This document shows positions 18,969-29,300 of a stretch of DNA of 64,000 bases, piece by piece; position 1 is the first letter of the stretch; every line of letters starts with the position of its first letter. Location: contig NZ_CP012266.1 in the NCBI RefSeq assembly GCF_001277235.1, forward strand, positions 2,418,001 through 2,482,000, given 5' to 3'. The position numbers and the translations under genes are program-made. The notes under the pieces are model-generated. The model had not been told where the DNA came from. It searched no databases and saw only the letters and a list, made by a program, of their open reading frames with translations. Source of the stretch: Cronobacter dublinensis subsp. dublinensis LMG 23823. GTDB lineage: Bacteria; Pseudomonadota; Gammaproteobacteria; Enterobacterales; Enterobacteriaceae.

Positions 18969-19427
18969 GTGTCGCAACTTTGTCCTTGCGGTAGCGCTCT
19001 GGAGTATAGCCTATGTTGCCAGCCTTATCTTTCCGGTGATAAGAGCGCGGCCCTTGCATCTCAACTGATGCGCTCTCGTTATTGCGCGTTCGTGATGAAA
19101 AATGCGGATTATCTGATAAAGACATGGCATCCCGCATGTCAGGCTGACGCGCTGCGCGCCGATATCGAAGCGGGTTTCGCCCATACACAGTGGCTTGGCC
19201 TGACGATTTTTGAAGAAGCGCCTGGTCATACCGACCGTGAAGCGTACGTCAGTTTCGTGGCGCGTTTCCAGGAAAATGGCAAATCCGGCGCCATCATTGA
19301 GCGTTCCCGTTTTCTCCACGAGCAGGGGCGCTGGTACTATATTGACGGCACCCGCCCGGTATTTGGACGCAACGATCCGTGTCCGTGCGGCTCCGGGAAA
19401 AAATTTAAAAAGTGTTGCGGGCAATAA
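18969..19427 (+). CDS. ychJ: YchJ, SEC-C motif zinc protein
   Basis: A 152-residue cytosolic protein of unknown role with two SEC-C-type zinc-binding motifs: N-terminal CPCGSALEYSLCC (residues 5-17) and C-terminal CPCGSGKKFKKCC (near 139-151). The middle is an NTF2-like UPF0225 domain. The start is GTG at 18969 behind AAGGAG. It is followed after 52 bases by purU in the same direction. Confidence 0.93.
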   Translation: MSQLCPCGSALEYSLCCQPYLSGDKSAALASQLMRSRYCAFVMKNADYLIKTWHPACQADALRADIEAGFAHTQWLGLTIFEEAPGHTDREAYVSFVARFQENGKSGAIIERSRFLHEQGRWYYIDGTRPVFGRNDPCPCGSGKKFKKCCGQ

Positions 19428-19479
19428 AACGCCGACGGACAACACATCTGGCAAACCATCAACAGGATCAACCCCTGCC

Positions 19480-20322
<843 letters not shown>

Positions 20323-20400
20323 GAAATACCCGTTTCTGTTTAGCTTTAACACGTTACGCGTAAAAAGTACGCAAACAGTCGGTATTAATTAACGGAATAC

Positions 20401-20428
20401 TTTACAGGGGCGCGTCATTTGGTATGAT
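20401..20428 (+). promoter_or_regulatory. Strong stable-RNA promoter for tyrT-tyrV
   Basis: -35 TTTACA (20401-20406), a 16-bp spacer, and -10 TATGAT (20423-20428), followed by a GC-rich discriminator (GCGCCCCGC). This matches the E. coli tyrT promoter almost base for base as I recall it; the discriminator is the hallmark of stringent control. Confidence 0.9.
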
Positions 20429-20477
20429 GCGCCCCGCTTCCCGCAGTGGAGGCGGCCAGTAAAAAGCATTACCCCGT

Positions 20478-20562
<85 letters not shown>

Positions 20563-20591
20563 TCTTCATGACAATTTAGCGCAATACCCCT

Positions 20592-20660
<69 letters not shown>

Positions 20661-20676
<16 letters not shown>

Positions 20677-20930
20677 TCTTCTGCATATCGCTTTATTCCC
20701 TATGTACCCTGATTTGTTGCCTCATGATTCTCTGTGCGGGGAAGGATGAGAACCTTCGACTAAGGTTCGAGTCGAGCGAATGCGAGACAACGTTGCCGCA
20801 GGCAGCGGCCCGAAGGGTGAGGCGCAACGCGCCGAATAATCCTTCCCCCACCATCATCTTCTGCATATCGCTTTATTCCCCATGTTTTCTGATTTGTTGC
20901 CTCATGATTCTCCGTGCCGGGGAAGGATGA
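20661..20930 (+). repeat. rtT-like direct repeats after the tRNA-Tyr genes
   Basis: Two copies of an approximately 90-base unit (20661-20749 and 20841-20930), 180 bases apart. Each begins with the 3' end of tRNA-Tyr (CCTTCCCCCACCA); the second copy carries that fragment without the rest of the tRNA. E. coli tyrT is followed by about 178-bp repeats with a tRNA 3' remnant that give rtT RNA. A 68-codon frame at 20724-20930 covers the place of the E. coli tpr ORF, but I do not accept it as a gene. Confidence 0.85.
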
Positions 20931-20967
20931 TGCTTTCCGGCATAAGACCCTGCCGGAAAGCTCAGCC

Positions 20968-21297
20968 TTAACGGGGAACGGGCTCGCTGCGTTTCACCAG
21001 TTTCATTAACAGCAGGCAGATTAACACCGCCGCGCCGAGGTTGTAGCCCATCCCGGCCACAAACGCGCTGGCATATTGCCCGGCTGGCGCCAGCGATACC
21101 ACTCCGGAAAGCGCGCCATGAAACAGGATACCCACGACGGCGACACCGAGCGCCGCGCCGACCTGCTGCACGGTCGATATCACGCCCGACGCCATGCCTG
21201 ATTCCGCCTCGTCAACAAGCCCCAGCACCAGGTTTAGCAAGGGCGTCATAATGTACCCCTGCCCGGCACCGATCATGATAAGCGCCCGGCTCAACAC
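20968..21297 (-). pseudogene. MFS efflux transporter, C-terminal remnant
   Basis: About 109 codons resembling the last three or four membrane helices of a 14-TM DHA2 (EmrB/QacA-type) transporter, including the stretch GVISTVQQVGAALGVAV. About three quarters of such a protein is missing and homology stops abruptly near 21297, where plus-strand coding sequence of another gene ends. There is no ribosome site or promoter for a short protein. Read as one side of a deletion scar. Confidence 0.75.
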
Positions 21298-21368
21298 TGA
21301 CCGTGGATGAAGACCGGCACCTGAGGCTGGTGGTGTACGCGCGCCAGCAGGAGGCGCTGGAGCCGTAA
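21298..21368 (+). pseudogene. Possible 3' remnant of an unidentified gene
   Basis: Plus-strand frame ending TVDEDRHLRLVVYARQQEA... with TAA at 21366. It has protein-like composition but no start, and abuts the truncated MFS gene head to head. It could be the tail of a gene once divergent from the MFS transporter. The family is not recognised, and with only 22 codons this may be chance. Confidence 0.35.
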
Positions 21369-21389
21369 GCGCGCTTCCCGCACGTCACG

Positions 21390-21418
21390 CAAAAAAGAGA
21401 GAGGGAACCCCCTCTCTT
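21390..21418 (-). terminator. Terminator of the SDR gene
   Basis: On the minus strand, GAGAGGG/CCCTCTC-type stem followed by six T, about 20 bases after the SDR stop. Confidence 0.85.
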
Positions 21419-21437
21419 CATGTTTTCGCCCGCATAA

Positions 21438-22208
21438 TCAGTAAGAAAACGGGGAATGCTGCTGGGCTTCGGTAAGAAACTGACGGGCATCTTCACCCGC
21501 CGCGGTGTACAGCGGCGCATGTTGATCGGTCGCGACGGCGAAAATAGCTTCCGCCACATCGTCTGCGTGCGTCACGGGCGATCCGGCCTCGCCTGCCCTG
21601 CGGATAAATTCATCCACCATTTCTCCATATATCGCATCGTCTCGCCCGCAAAAGTATGCCCGCGCATTTTCACCAAACTTCGTTTCGGGCGAGCGTCCCG
21701 GTAATACCACATGCACGCGAATACCAAAAGGCCTGACCTCAAGGGCTAATGACTCACTCCAGGCATTCAGCGCCGCCTTACTGGCACGATAAAGCCCAAT
21801 CAGCGGCATCGCTTTAGTGGTCACAGATGACGACACATTGATGATCACGCCTGACTGTTTTTCTCGCATCAGCGGGAGACACGCCTGCGTTAATAAAAGC
21901 GTGCCCAGAACATTGGTGTTCATCAATTGCTGTGCGGTGGCCAGGGGAGTCAGCTCCACGGGAACCGGCGCGCCGAGGCCTGCATTATTCACCAGCAGGT
22001 CAATCGCGCCCGCTTGTTTCATCACATGATCAATGCTCTCCTCAGACGTGATATCCAGCGGCAGAATTGTCAGCCTGTCGCTTTCAGGAAACAGCGTCGG
22101 ATCGGGCGTTCTCATGGTGGCGATCACGTTCCAGCCTCTGGCTAAAAACAGTTTTGCTGTTGCCAGCCCAAAACCTGAAGAGCATCCGGTAATCAGTGCC
22201 GTTGACAT
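21438..22208 (-). CDS. Short-chain dehydrogenase/reductase, classical SDR
   Basis: 256 residues from ATG 22208, chosen for the AGAGG ribosome site and the usual SDR N-terminus (the frame is open 48 codons further). Motifs: TGCSSGFGLA cofactor loop (residues 7-16), NNAG near 92-95, catalytic Ser in NVSSSV and YRASK. It is a cytosolic NAD(P)-dependent oxidoreductase; the substrate is unknown. It is divergent from an AraC-family regulator across 94 bases, a common arrangement for a regulator and its target. Not part of the E. coli gene order here. Confidence 0.88.
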   Translation of the reverse strand: MSTALITGCSSGFGLATAKLFLARGWNVIATMRTPDPTLFPESDRLTILPLDITSEESIDHVMKQAGAIDLLVNNAGLGAPVPVELTPLATAQQLMNTNVLGTLLLTQACLPLMREKQSGVIINVSSSVTTKAMPLIGLYRASKAALNAWSESLALEVRPFGIRVHVVLPGRSPETKFGENARAYFCGRDDAIYGEMVDEFIRRAGEAGSPVTHADDVAEAIFAVATDQHAPLYTAAGEDARQFLTEAQQHSPFSY

Positions 22209-22302
22209 GGTTAATCCTCTCTGTTGGCAAGAGTGGCCATCATAGCCGCCGCCGTCTGGACAATATATAATCAAAAATCCACTTAACTTCAGAGATCGTC
22301 CA

Positions 22303-23247
22303 GTGTCAGATCCGTTAACCGATATTGTTGCGTTACTCAACCCCAGACCCACGCGTGCGAAACTCGTTGAGGGTGCGGGTCAATGGCGTATTCTGCGCGA
22401 ATCTGCGGGAGAGGCGTTTTATTGCGCCGTGTTGCAGGGCGAATGTCTGATGAGCATTAACGGTAAAGCGCCCAGGCGGCTGGCGGCCGGGGATTTCATG
22501 CTGATCCCTGCCACATACACCTTTGAAAACACCAGTGCGGGCGTCGCCCCTTCCGCTGAGATCTCAATGCCGACCCTCCTTGGCGACGGGCACGTAAGAA
22601 TTGGCTCAACAGCGGGGCCCGCTGAGCTTCTGATGAATGTGGGTCACTGTGAATTCGACACGCCGGACAAAGCGCTAATCGTCGCGTTACTTCCAAACGA
22701 GATCCTGATTAAAGGACAACGCCGTTTCATTACGCTCTTTGAACTCCTGCTTGATGAAAGCCGGACCCGACGGCCAGGGCGGGACGTGGTAATGACGCAT
22801 CTTTTGCAACTGCTGCTGGTAGAGTCGTTGAGAAGCGATCCAGAGCTCGCGAAAACGGCAGGTATTCTGCGCGGGTTACAACATGACAGGATCGCCACCG
22901 CGCTGCATCTTATCCATGAAAAACCCGGCGCGGACTGGCAAATCGCTCACCTCGCCCGCAAGTGCGCGATGTCACGCTCCTCTTTTTTCGCCATCTTCAG
23001 CGAAACCGTGGGCATGTCGCCCATGCAATATCTGCTCTTCTGGCGAATGTCGCTGGCCAGAAAAGCCCTGACGAGTAGCCAGGATAACATCGAGCAGATA
23101 GCCTTGCGAACCGGCTACCAGTCGGCGAGCGCGTTCAGCGTCGCCTTCACGAAACACGCCGGCATGCCGCCGGGCGAATTTCGCCGCCGGAGCAGAACGG
23201 AGCGGCCTGATTCGCCAGCCCTGCATGACGAGCCGCTGCTGACCTGA
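22303..23247 (+). CDS. AraC-family transcriptional regulator
   Basis: A 314-residue protein with an N-terminal cupin-type AraC ligand domain (about 10-190) and a C-terminal double helix-turn-helix (about 200-300: IAHLARKCAMSRSSFFAIF, then IALRTGYQSASAFSVAF and GMPPGEFRR). It starts at GTG 22303 with a weak ribosome site. By position it probably controls the divergent SDR gene; the ligand is unknown. Both genes interrupt the usual tyrTV-narI adjacency. Confidence 0.85.
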   Translation: MSDPLTDIVALLNPRPTRAKLVEGAGQWRILRESAGEAFYCAVLQGECLMSINGKAPRRLAAGDFMLIPATYTFENTSAGVAPSAEISMPTLLGDGHVRIGSTAGPAELLMNVGHCEFDTPDKALIVALLPNEILIKGQRRFITLFELLLDESRTRRPGRDVVMTHLLQLLLVESLRSDPELAKTAGILRGLQHDRIATALHLIHEKPGADWQIAHLARKCAMSRSSFFAIFSETVGMSPMQYLLFWRMSLARKALTSSQDNIEQIALRTGYQSASAFSVAFTKHAGMPPGEFRRRSRTERPDSPALHDEPLLT

Positions 23248-23394
23248 GGATGGACGCTGCCGGTGACAGCCTGGATTTAACCCGGCCCTTCGCTTGCCGC
23301 CGCCAGCAGCGGAACGACCACGTCGCTGACAGGCGCCGCGATCCCCGGCCCGTCAGGAGACGACGGACCGGGGCTGGTTAACAGCGCGACACGC

Positions 23395-24072
23395 TTAGCG
23401 ACGCGCGCGGACTACCTGATACTTGCGGGTCAGATACTCCACCGGCGCGCTCCAGACGTGCACCAGGCGGGTAAACGGGAACACCAGGAACAGCGTCATG
23501 CCGAGCACCAGATGCACGCGGTAGATAAACGCCACGCCGTCCAGATGTTCCGCCGCGCCGCTGCGGAACGTCACCACGCTCTGCGCCCAGCCCACCAGCT
23601 TCATCATCTCGCTACCGTCCATATGCTGCGCGGAGAACGCGATAGTGATAAGCCCCAGCGTACACTGCGCCATCAGCAGCGCCAGGATCAGAATATCGGC
23701 ACCGGTGGACGTTGCGCGCACGCGCGGGTTGAACAGGCGACGCTTCAGCAGCAGCAGACCGCCGACCAGCGTCATCGCCCCGAAGATGCCGCCTGCGATC
23801 ATCGCCAGCTGCTGTTTCACGGCGATAGGCAGGAACGATTCATACATCCAGTGCGGTGTCAGCATCCCGAAGAGATGACCGAAGAAAATCCCGAGAATAC
23901 CGAAATGAAACAGGTTCGAGGCCAGGTTCATCCCTTTACGATCCAGCATCTGACTGGAGGCGGCGCGCCAGGTGTATTGCCCGTAGTCGTAACGCAGCCA
24001 GCTACCGACCAGAAAGACCGTACCGGCGATGTACGGGTAGATACTAAAGAAGAACATATTCAGGAAGTGCAT
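23395..24072 (-). CDS. narI: Respiratory nitrate reductase gamma subunit (cytochrome b) NarI
   Basis: Membrane anchor that oxidises quinol and passes electrons to NarH. 225 residues, five hydrophobic segments; all four heme-b histidine ligands known from E. coli are in register (H56, H66, H187, H205). It overlaps narJ by 1 base. No clear intrinsic terminator follows; a long GC-rich hairpin at about 23343-23373 lacks a T-run. Confidence 0.97.
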   Translation of the reverse strand: MHFLNMFFFSIYPYIAGTVFLVGSWLRYDYGQYTWRAASSQMLDRKGMNLASNLFHFGILGIFFGHLFGMLTPHWMYESFLPIAVKQQLAMIAGGIFGAMTLVGGLLLLKRRLFNPRVRATSTGADILILALLMAQCTLGLITIAFSAQHMDGSEMMKLVGWAQSVVTFRSGAAEHLDGVAFIYRVHLVLGMTLFLVFPFTRLVHVWSAPVEYLTRKYQVVRARR

Positions 24073-24782
24073 TATTGCTGTCCTCCGGCAGTGATATTCA
24101 GATATTGCGGCGCCACCGCGCCAGCGAAACGGCGCTGATGCGCGGCGATGTCAGACTCTGCGCAGCCCTGGTCGGCGAAGAATTTCACCTGCTCTTCCTC
24201 CCAGACGGCGTCCAGCGCCTGCGGCGTGTCGTCGCGCGCCTCGTCGGCGATGGTCTCGCTCACCCTGCGCGTATCGACCTGCGCCTCAGAGAGCGCTATC
24301 AGCAGGTCAAACAGCACGGCATAGCGGCTTTCGCGCTGTTTCAGGCGCGCGCCGAGCAACGCCAGGATCGGCGCGATATCCTGCAGGCCGTTAACGGCTT
24401 CCTGCGCGGGTAGCTGCGCCAGATATTCCAGATACAGCGGCAGATGGTCCGGCAGCTCGCGGCTGTCCAGCACCAGACCCGCGCGTTCATATTGCGCCAG
24501 CAGATCCACCATCGCCTGGCCGCGATCGCGCGATTCGCCATGCACATGTTCGAACAGCAGCAGCGAGGTGGCACGCCCACGGTCGAACAGCTCGCTGTAC
24601 GCCGCCTGGGCGTCCAGCAAATCCTCCTGCAACAGATCGCGGATAAAGACGCCCAGATGATGGGCGTTTTGCAGTGACAGCTGTTCCGTGCCGGCCAGCG
24701 CGTCAAACAGCTCCTGCTGATGCTGCCACAGGGCAGCATCCGGGTACTCCAGCAGGCGGGAGATCATCAGCAGTTCAGTCAT
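24072..24782 (-). CDS. narJ: Nitrate reductase assembly chaperone NarJ
   Basis: A 236-residue dedicated chaperone (TorD/DmsD-like helical fold) that binds apo-NarGH before molybdenum cofactor insertion and membrane attachment; not part of the mature enzyme. It overlaps narH by 4 bases (ATGA) and narI by 1, so the operon is translationally coupled. Confidence 0.96.
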   Translation of the reverse strand: MTELLMISRLLEYPDAALWQHQQELFDALAGTEQLSLQNAHHLGVFIRDLLQEDLLDAQAAYSELFDRGRATSLLLFEHVHGESRDRGQAMVDLLAQYERAGLVLDSRELPDHLPLYLEYLAQLPAQEAVNGLQDIAPILALLGARLKQRESRYAVLFDLLIALSEAQVDTRRVSETIADEARDDTPQALDAVWEEEQVKFFADQGCAESDIAAHQRRFAGAVAPQYLNITAGGQQ

Positions 24783-26314
24783 TGGCGCGGCTCCGTTTTC
24801 ACCGTTACGTCGATAGCGTCGATGCGGCGGCTGTTGAACAGGTTGAATTTGGTGTCCGAACCGTGGCAGCCGTCGCCAAAGCTAAAGCCGCAGCCGTTGC
24901 GTTCCGGGAACGCGTCACGCGCCAGTTCGCGATGGCTTGACGGCACCACGAAGCGGTCTTCGTAGTTGGCGATCGCCAGGTAGCGATACATCTCCTGCGC
25001 CTGCGCTTCGCTCAGCCCCACCTCTTCCAGCGCGCGGACATCATTCACGCCGTCGACGGTTTCCGCTCGTTTGTAGTGGCGCATCGCCAGCATACGTTTG
25101 AGCGCCAGCAGCACCGGCGCGGTATCGCCGGCGGTCAGCAGGTTCGCCAGATATTGCACCGGAATACGCAGGCTCTCGACATCCGGCAGAATGCCGTTGC
25201 GGCCAAGCTCGCCCGCGTCGGCGGCGGACTGGATCGGCGACAGGGGCGGCACATACCAGACCATCGGCAGCGTGCGGTATTCCGGGTGCAGCGGGAGCGC
25301 CAGCTTCCAGTCCATCGCGAGTTTCCAGACCGGCGACTGCTGCGCGGCGTCAATCACGCTCTGCGGCACGCCGTCTTTCAGCGCCTGTTCAATCACGGCC
25401 GGATCGTTCGGGTCGAGGAACACGTCCAGCTGACGCTGATAGAGATCGGTTTCATGCTCGGTGCTCGCTGCCTGCTCGATGGCGTCTGCGTCATAGAGCA
25501 GCACGCCCAGGTAACGAATACGGCCTACGCAGGTTTCAGAGCAAACCGTCGGCATCCCCGCTTCGATACGCGGATAACAGAAGATGCACTTCTCTGATTT
25601 ACCGCTCTTCCAGTTGAAGTAGATTTTTTTGTACGGGCAGCCGGTGATGCACATACGCCAGCCGCGGCATTTGTCCTGGTCGATCAGCACGATGCCGTCT
25701 TCTTCACGCTTGTAAATCGCGCCGCTCGGGCAGGTCGCCACGCACGCCGGGTTCAGGCAGTGCTCGCACAGGCGCGGCAGATACATCATGAAGGTGTTTT
25801 CGAACTGGCCGTACATCGCCTTCTGCATGTTCTCGAAGTTCTGGTCCTGCGAACGTTTGTCGAACTCGCCGCCCAGGATCTCCTCCCAGTTCGGGCCGGT
25901 TTCGATTTTGTTCATCCGCTGACCGGTGATTTTCGAGCGCGGGCGCGCTATCGGCTGATGTTTGCCCTCCGGCGCGTTATGCAGATGCTGATAGTCATAG
26001 TCGAACGGTTCGTAGTAATCGTCGATGCCCGGCAGATGCGGGTTGGCGAAGATTTTGCCGAGCAGCATGCCGCGGCCGCCCATGCGCGGTTGCAGCTTGC
26101 CGTTGATTTTGCGCACCCAGCCGCCTTTCCACTTCTCCTGGTTTTCCCAGTCGTTCGGGAAGCCGACGCCCGGCTTGCTTTCCACGTTGTTAAACCACGC
26201 GTACTCCATGCCTTCGCGGCTGGTCCAGACATTTTTACAGGTCACCGAACAGGTGTGGCAGCCGATGCATTTATCAAGGTTCAGCACCATGCCGACTTGT
26301 GAACGAATTTTCAT
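24779..26314 (-). CDS. narH: Respiratory nitrate reductase beta subunit NarH
   Basis: Iron-sulfur wire between NarI and NarG. 511 residues with four cysteine groups: C16-C19-C22-C26, then CEHCLNPACVATC, CRGWRMCITGC (Trp in place of a Cys, marking the 3Fe-4S cluster) and CIFCYPR...C. It overlaps narG by 4 bases. Confidence 0.97.
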   Translation of the reverse strand: MKIRSQVGMVLNLDKCIGCHTCSVTCKNVWTSREGMEYAWFNNVESKPGVGFPNDWENQEKWKGGWVRKINGKLQPRMGGRGMLLGKIFANPHLPGIDDYYEPFDYDYQHLHNAPEGKHQPIARPRSKITGQRMNKIETGPNWEEILGGEFDKRSQDQNFENMQKAMYGQFENTFMMYLPRLCEHCLNPACVATCPSGAIYKREEDGIVLIDQDKCRGWRMCITGCPYKKIYFNWKSGKSEKCIFCYPRIEAGMPTVCSETCVGRIRYLGVLLYDADAIEQAASTEHETDLYQRQLDVFLDPNDPAVIEQALKDGVPQSVIDAAQQSPVWKLAMDWKLALPLHPEYRTLPMVWYVPPLSPIQSAADAGELGRNGILPDVESLRIPVQYLANLLTAGDTAPVLLALKRMLAMRHYKRAETVDGVNDVRALEEVGLSEAQAQEMYRYLAIANYEDRFVVPSSHRELARDAFPERNGCGFSFGDGCHGSDTKFNLFNSRRIDAIDVTVKTEPRQ

Positions 26315-29300
26315 TTTACGCTCTCCTGTTTCTGGTCATTGCCTTCGCCGTCTAACCAGTCAATGTTCTTCATCTTACGTACCACCACGAACTCATCGCG
26401 GTTAGAGCCTACAGTGCCGTAGTAGTTAAAACCGTAAGCCAGCTGCGCATAGCCGCCTATCATATGGGTCGGTTTCGGGCTGATGCGGGTAACGGAGTTA
26501 TGGATACCGCCGCGCTGGCCGGTAATTTCCGAGCCCGGAATATTCACGATGCGCTCCTGGGCGTGATACATCATCGTCATGCCTTCCGGCACGCGCTGGC
26601 TCACCACCGCGCGGGCGGTCAGCGCGCCGTTGCTGTTAAACGCTTCGATCCAGTCGTTGTCCTCAATGCCCAGCGCTTTCGCGTCCACCTCGCTCATCCA
26701 GACAATCGGGCCGCCACGCGAGAGCGTCAGCATCAGCAGGTTGTCGCTGTAGGTGGAGTGAATGCCCCATTTCTGGTGCGGCGTAATAAAGTTCAGCGCG
26801 CGTTCCGGGTTGCCGTTCGATTTCTGCCCCATCACCGCTTTAACGGAACGGGTATCAATCGGCGGACGGTACACCAGCAGGCTTTCGCCGAAGTCGCGCA
26901 TCCACGGGTGATCCTGATACAGCTGCTGACGACCCGAGAGCGTGCGCCACGGGATCAGCTCATGCACGTTGGTATAACCGGCGTTGTAAGAGACATGTTC
27001 ATCTTCAAGGCCTGACCAGGTCGGACTGGAGATGATTTTGCGCGGCTGCGCCTGGATATCGCGAAAACGAATCTTCTCTTCTTCTTTGTTGGTCGCCAGA
27101 TGCGTATGGTCGCGACCGGTGAACTCACTTAGCGCCGCCCAGGCTTTCACCGCCACCTGGCCGTTGGTTTCCGGCGCGAGCGTTAAAATCATCTCGGCGG
27201 CGTCAATCGCGGTGTTCAGCATCGGCTGGCCTTTGGCCGGGCCGTCCTGTTTGGTGTAATTGAGCTTACGCAGCAGATCCATTTCGCTCTGGGTATTCCA
27301 GGCGATGCCCTTGCCGCCGTTGCCGATGGTATCGAGCAGCGGGCCAATGGAGGTAAAGCGCTCATACGTCGCCGGGTAGTCGCGCTGAACCGCAATGATG
27401 TGCGGCGCGGTTTTGCCGGGGATCAGCTCGCACTCGCCTTTTTTCCAGTCCTTCACGTCCAGCGGCTGCGCCAGTTCGGCGGCGGAGTCGTGCTGAATCG
27501 GCAGCGTCACCACATCGGTTTCCACACCCAGATGGCCGACGCACAGCTCGGAGAATGTCTTCGCGATGCCTTTGTAGATCTCCCAGTCGCTTTTTGATTC
27601 CCAGGCCGGGTCGACGGCGGCGGAAAGCGGATGAATAAACGGATGCATATCCGACGTATTCATGTCGTCTTTCTCATACCAGGTGGCGGTCGGCAGCACG
27701 ATGTCAGAGTAAAGACAGGTGCTGGAAAGACGGAAGTCCAGCGTCACCACCAGATCCAGCTTGCCGTCGAGGCCGTTGTCCTGCCATTCGATCTCTTCTG
27801 GCTTCACGCCGCCCTGCTGGCCCAGATCTTTGCCCTGGATGCCGTTTTCGGTGCCGAGCAGGTATTTGAGCATGTACTCATGCCCTTTACCGGAGGAGCC
27901 CAGCAGGTTCGAGCGCCAGACAAACAGGTTACGCGGATGATTTTTACCGTTCTCCGGCTCTTCGGCGGCGAAGCGGATCTCGCCCGATTTCAGCGCGTTA
28001 ACCGTGTAATCCACCGGGCTCATCCCCGCGGCGTCGGCGGCGGCTTTGATGTGCAGCGGGTTAGTGCCAAGCTGCGGCGCAGACGGCAGCCAGCCCATAC
28101 GTTCGGCGCGCACGTTGAAGTCAATCAGGTGCCCGCTGTAGCGCGATTTATCCGCCAGCGGCGACAGCAGATCGTCCGTCGTCAGGGACTCATAACGCCA
28201 CTGGCCGGAATGGTTATAGAAGAACGACGTGCTGTTCATATGGCGCGGCGGACGATTCCAGTCCAGCGCGAAGGCAAGCGGCGTCCAGCCGGTTTGCGGG
28301 CGCAGTTTCTCCTGGCCCACATAGTGCGCCCAGCCGCCGCCGCTCTGGCCGACGCAGCCGCAGAACACCAGCATATTGATAAGCCCACGGTAGTTCATAT
28401 CCATGTGATACCAGTGGTTCAGACCGGCACCGACGATAATCATCGAACGGCCATGCGTCTTATCGGCGTTATCAGCAAACTCGCGGGCGGTGCGGATGAT
28501 CTGTGCGCGCGGCACGCCGGTGACCTGCTCGGCCCAGGCCGGGGTGTACGCTTTGATGTCGTCATAGCTGGCGGCGCAGTTGGCGTCGCCGAGGCCGCGA
28601 TCCAGACCGTAGTTGGCGAGCGTCAGGTCATACACGGTCGCGACCAGCGCGGTGCTGCCATCGGCCAGGGTCAGGCGTCGTACGGGCAGCTTATGCAGCA
28701 GCACGTTGTCGAGTTTGACGCTGTTGAAATGCTCGCTGCTTTCGCCGCCGAAATACGGGAAGCCGACGTCGGCGATTTCATCCTGGTGGCCGAGCAGGGA
28801 AAGACGCAGTTCGGTCTCTTCGCCGCTGGTGCCGTCACGCTGCTCCAGGTTCCATTTACCTTTTTCGCCCCAGCGGAAACCGATGGAGCCGTTCGGCGCC
28901 ACCATATCGCCGCTGCGGTTATCAAACGCGACGGTTTTCCACTCCGGGTTATTCTCCTGGCCCAGGTTATCGACCAGGTCAGACGCGCGCAGCATGCGGC
29001 CTGCGGCATAAAAGCCGTCGCGCGCTTCCAGCATCACCAGCATCGGCATGTCGGTGTAGCGGCGCACGTAGTCGGTGAAATACTGGCTCGGTTTGTCGAG
29101 GTGGAATTCGCGCAGCATCACGTGGCCCATCGCCATCGCCATGGCGCTGTCGGTGCCCTGCTTCGGCGCCAGCCACAGATCGCACAGCTTGGCGATTTCG
29201 GCGTAGTCCGGGGTAACGGCGACCGTTTTGGTGCCTTTGTAACGTACTTCGGTAAAGAAGTGGGCGTCCGGGGTACGCGTCTGCGGCACGTTGGAGCCCC

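Noticed and set aside
20724..20930. 68-codon frame at the position of E. coli tpr
   Set aside because: It covers the rtT-like repeats, and I cannot support homology to Tpr beyond position.
23277..23394. Minus-strand frame after narI ending ...VVVPLLAAASEGPG
   Set aside because: About 38 Pro/Gly/Ala-rich codons continuing from a frame inside narI, over a GC-rich hairpin; more likely chance than a gene remnant.
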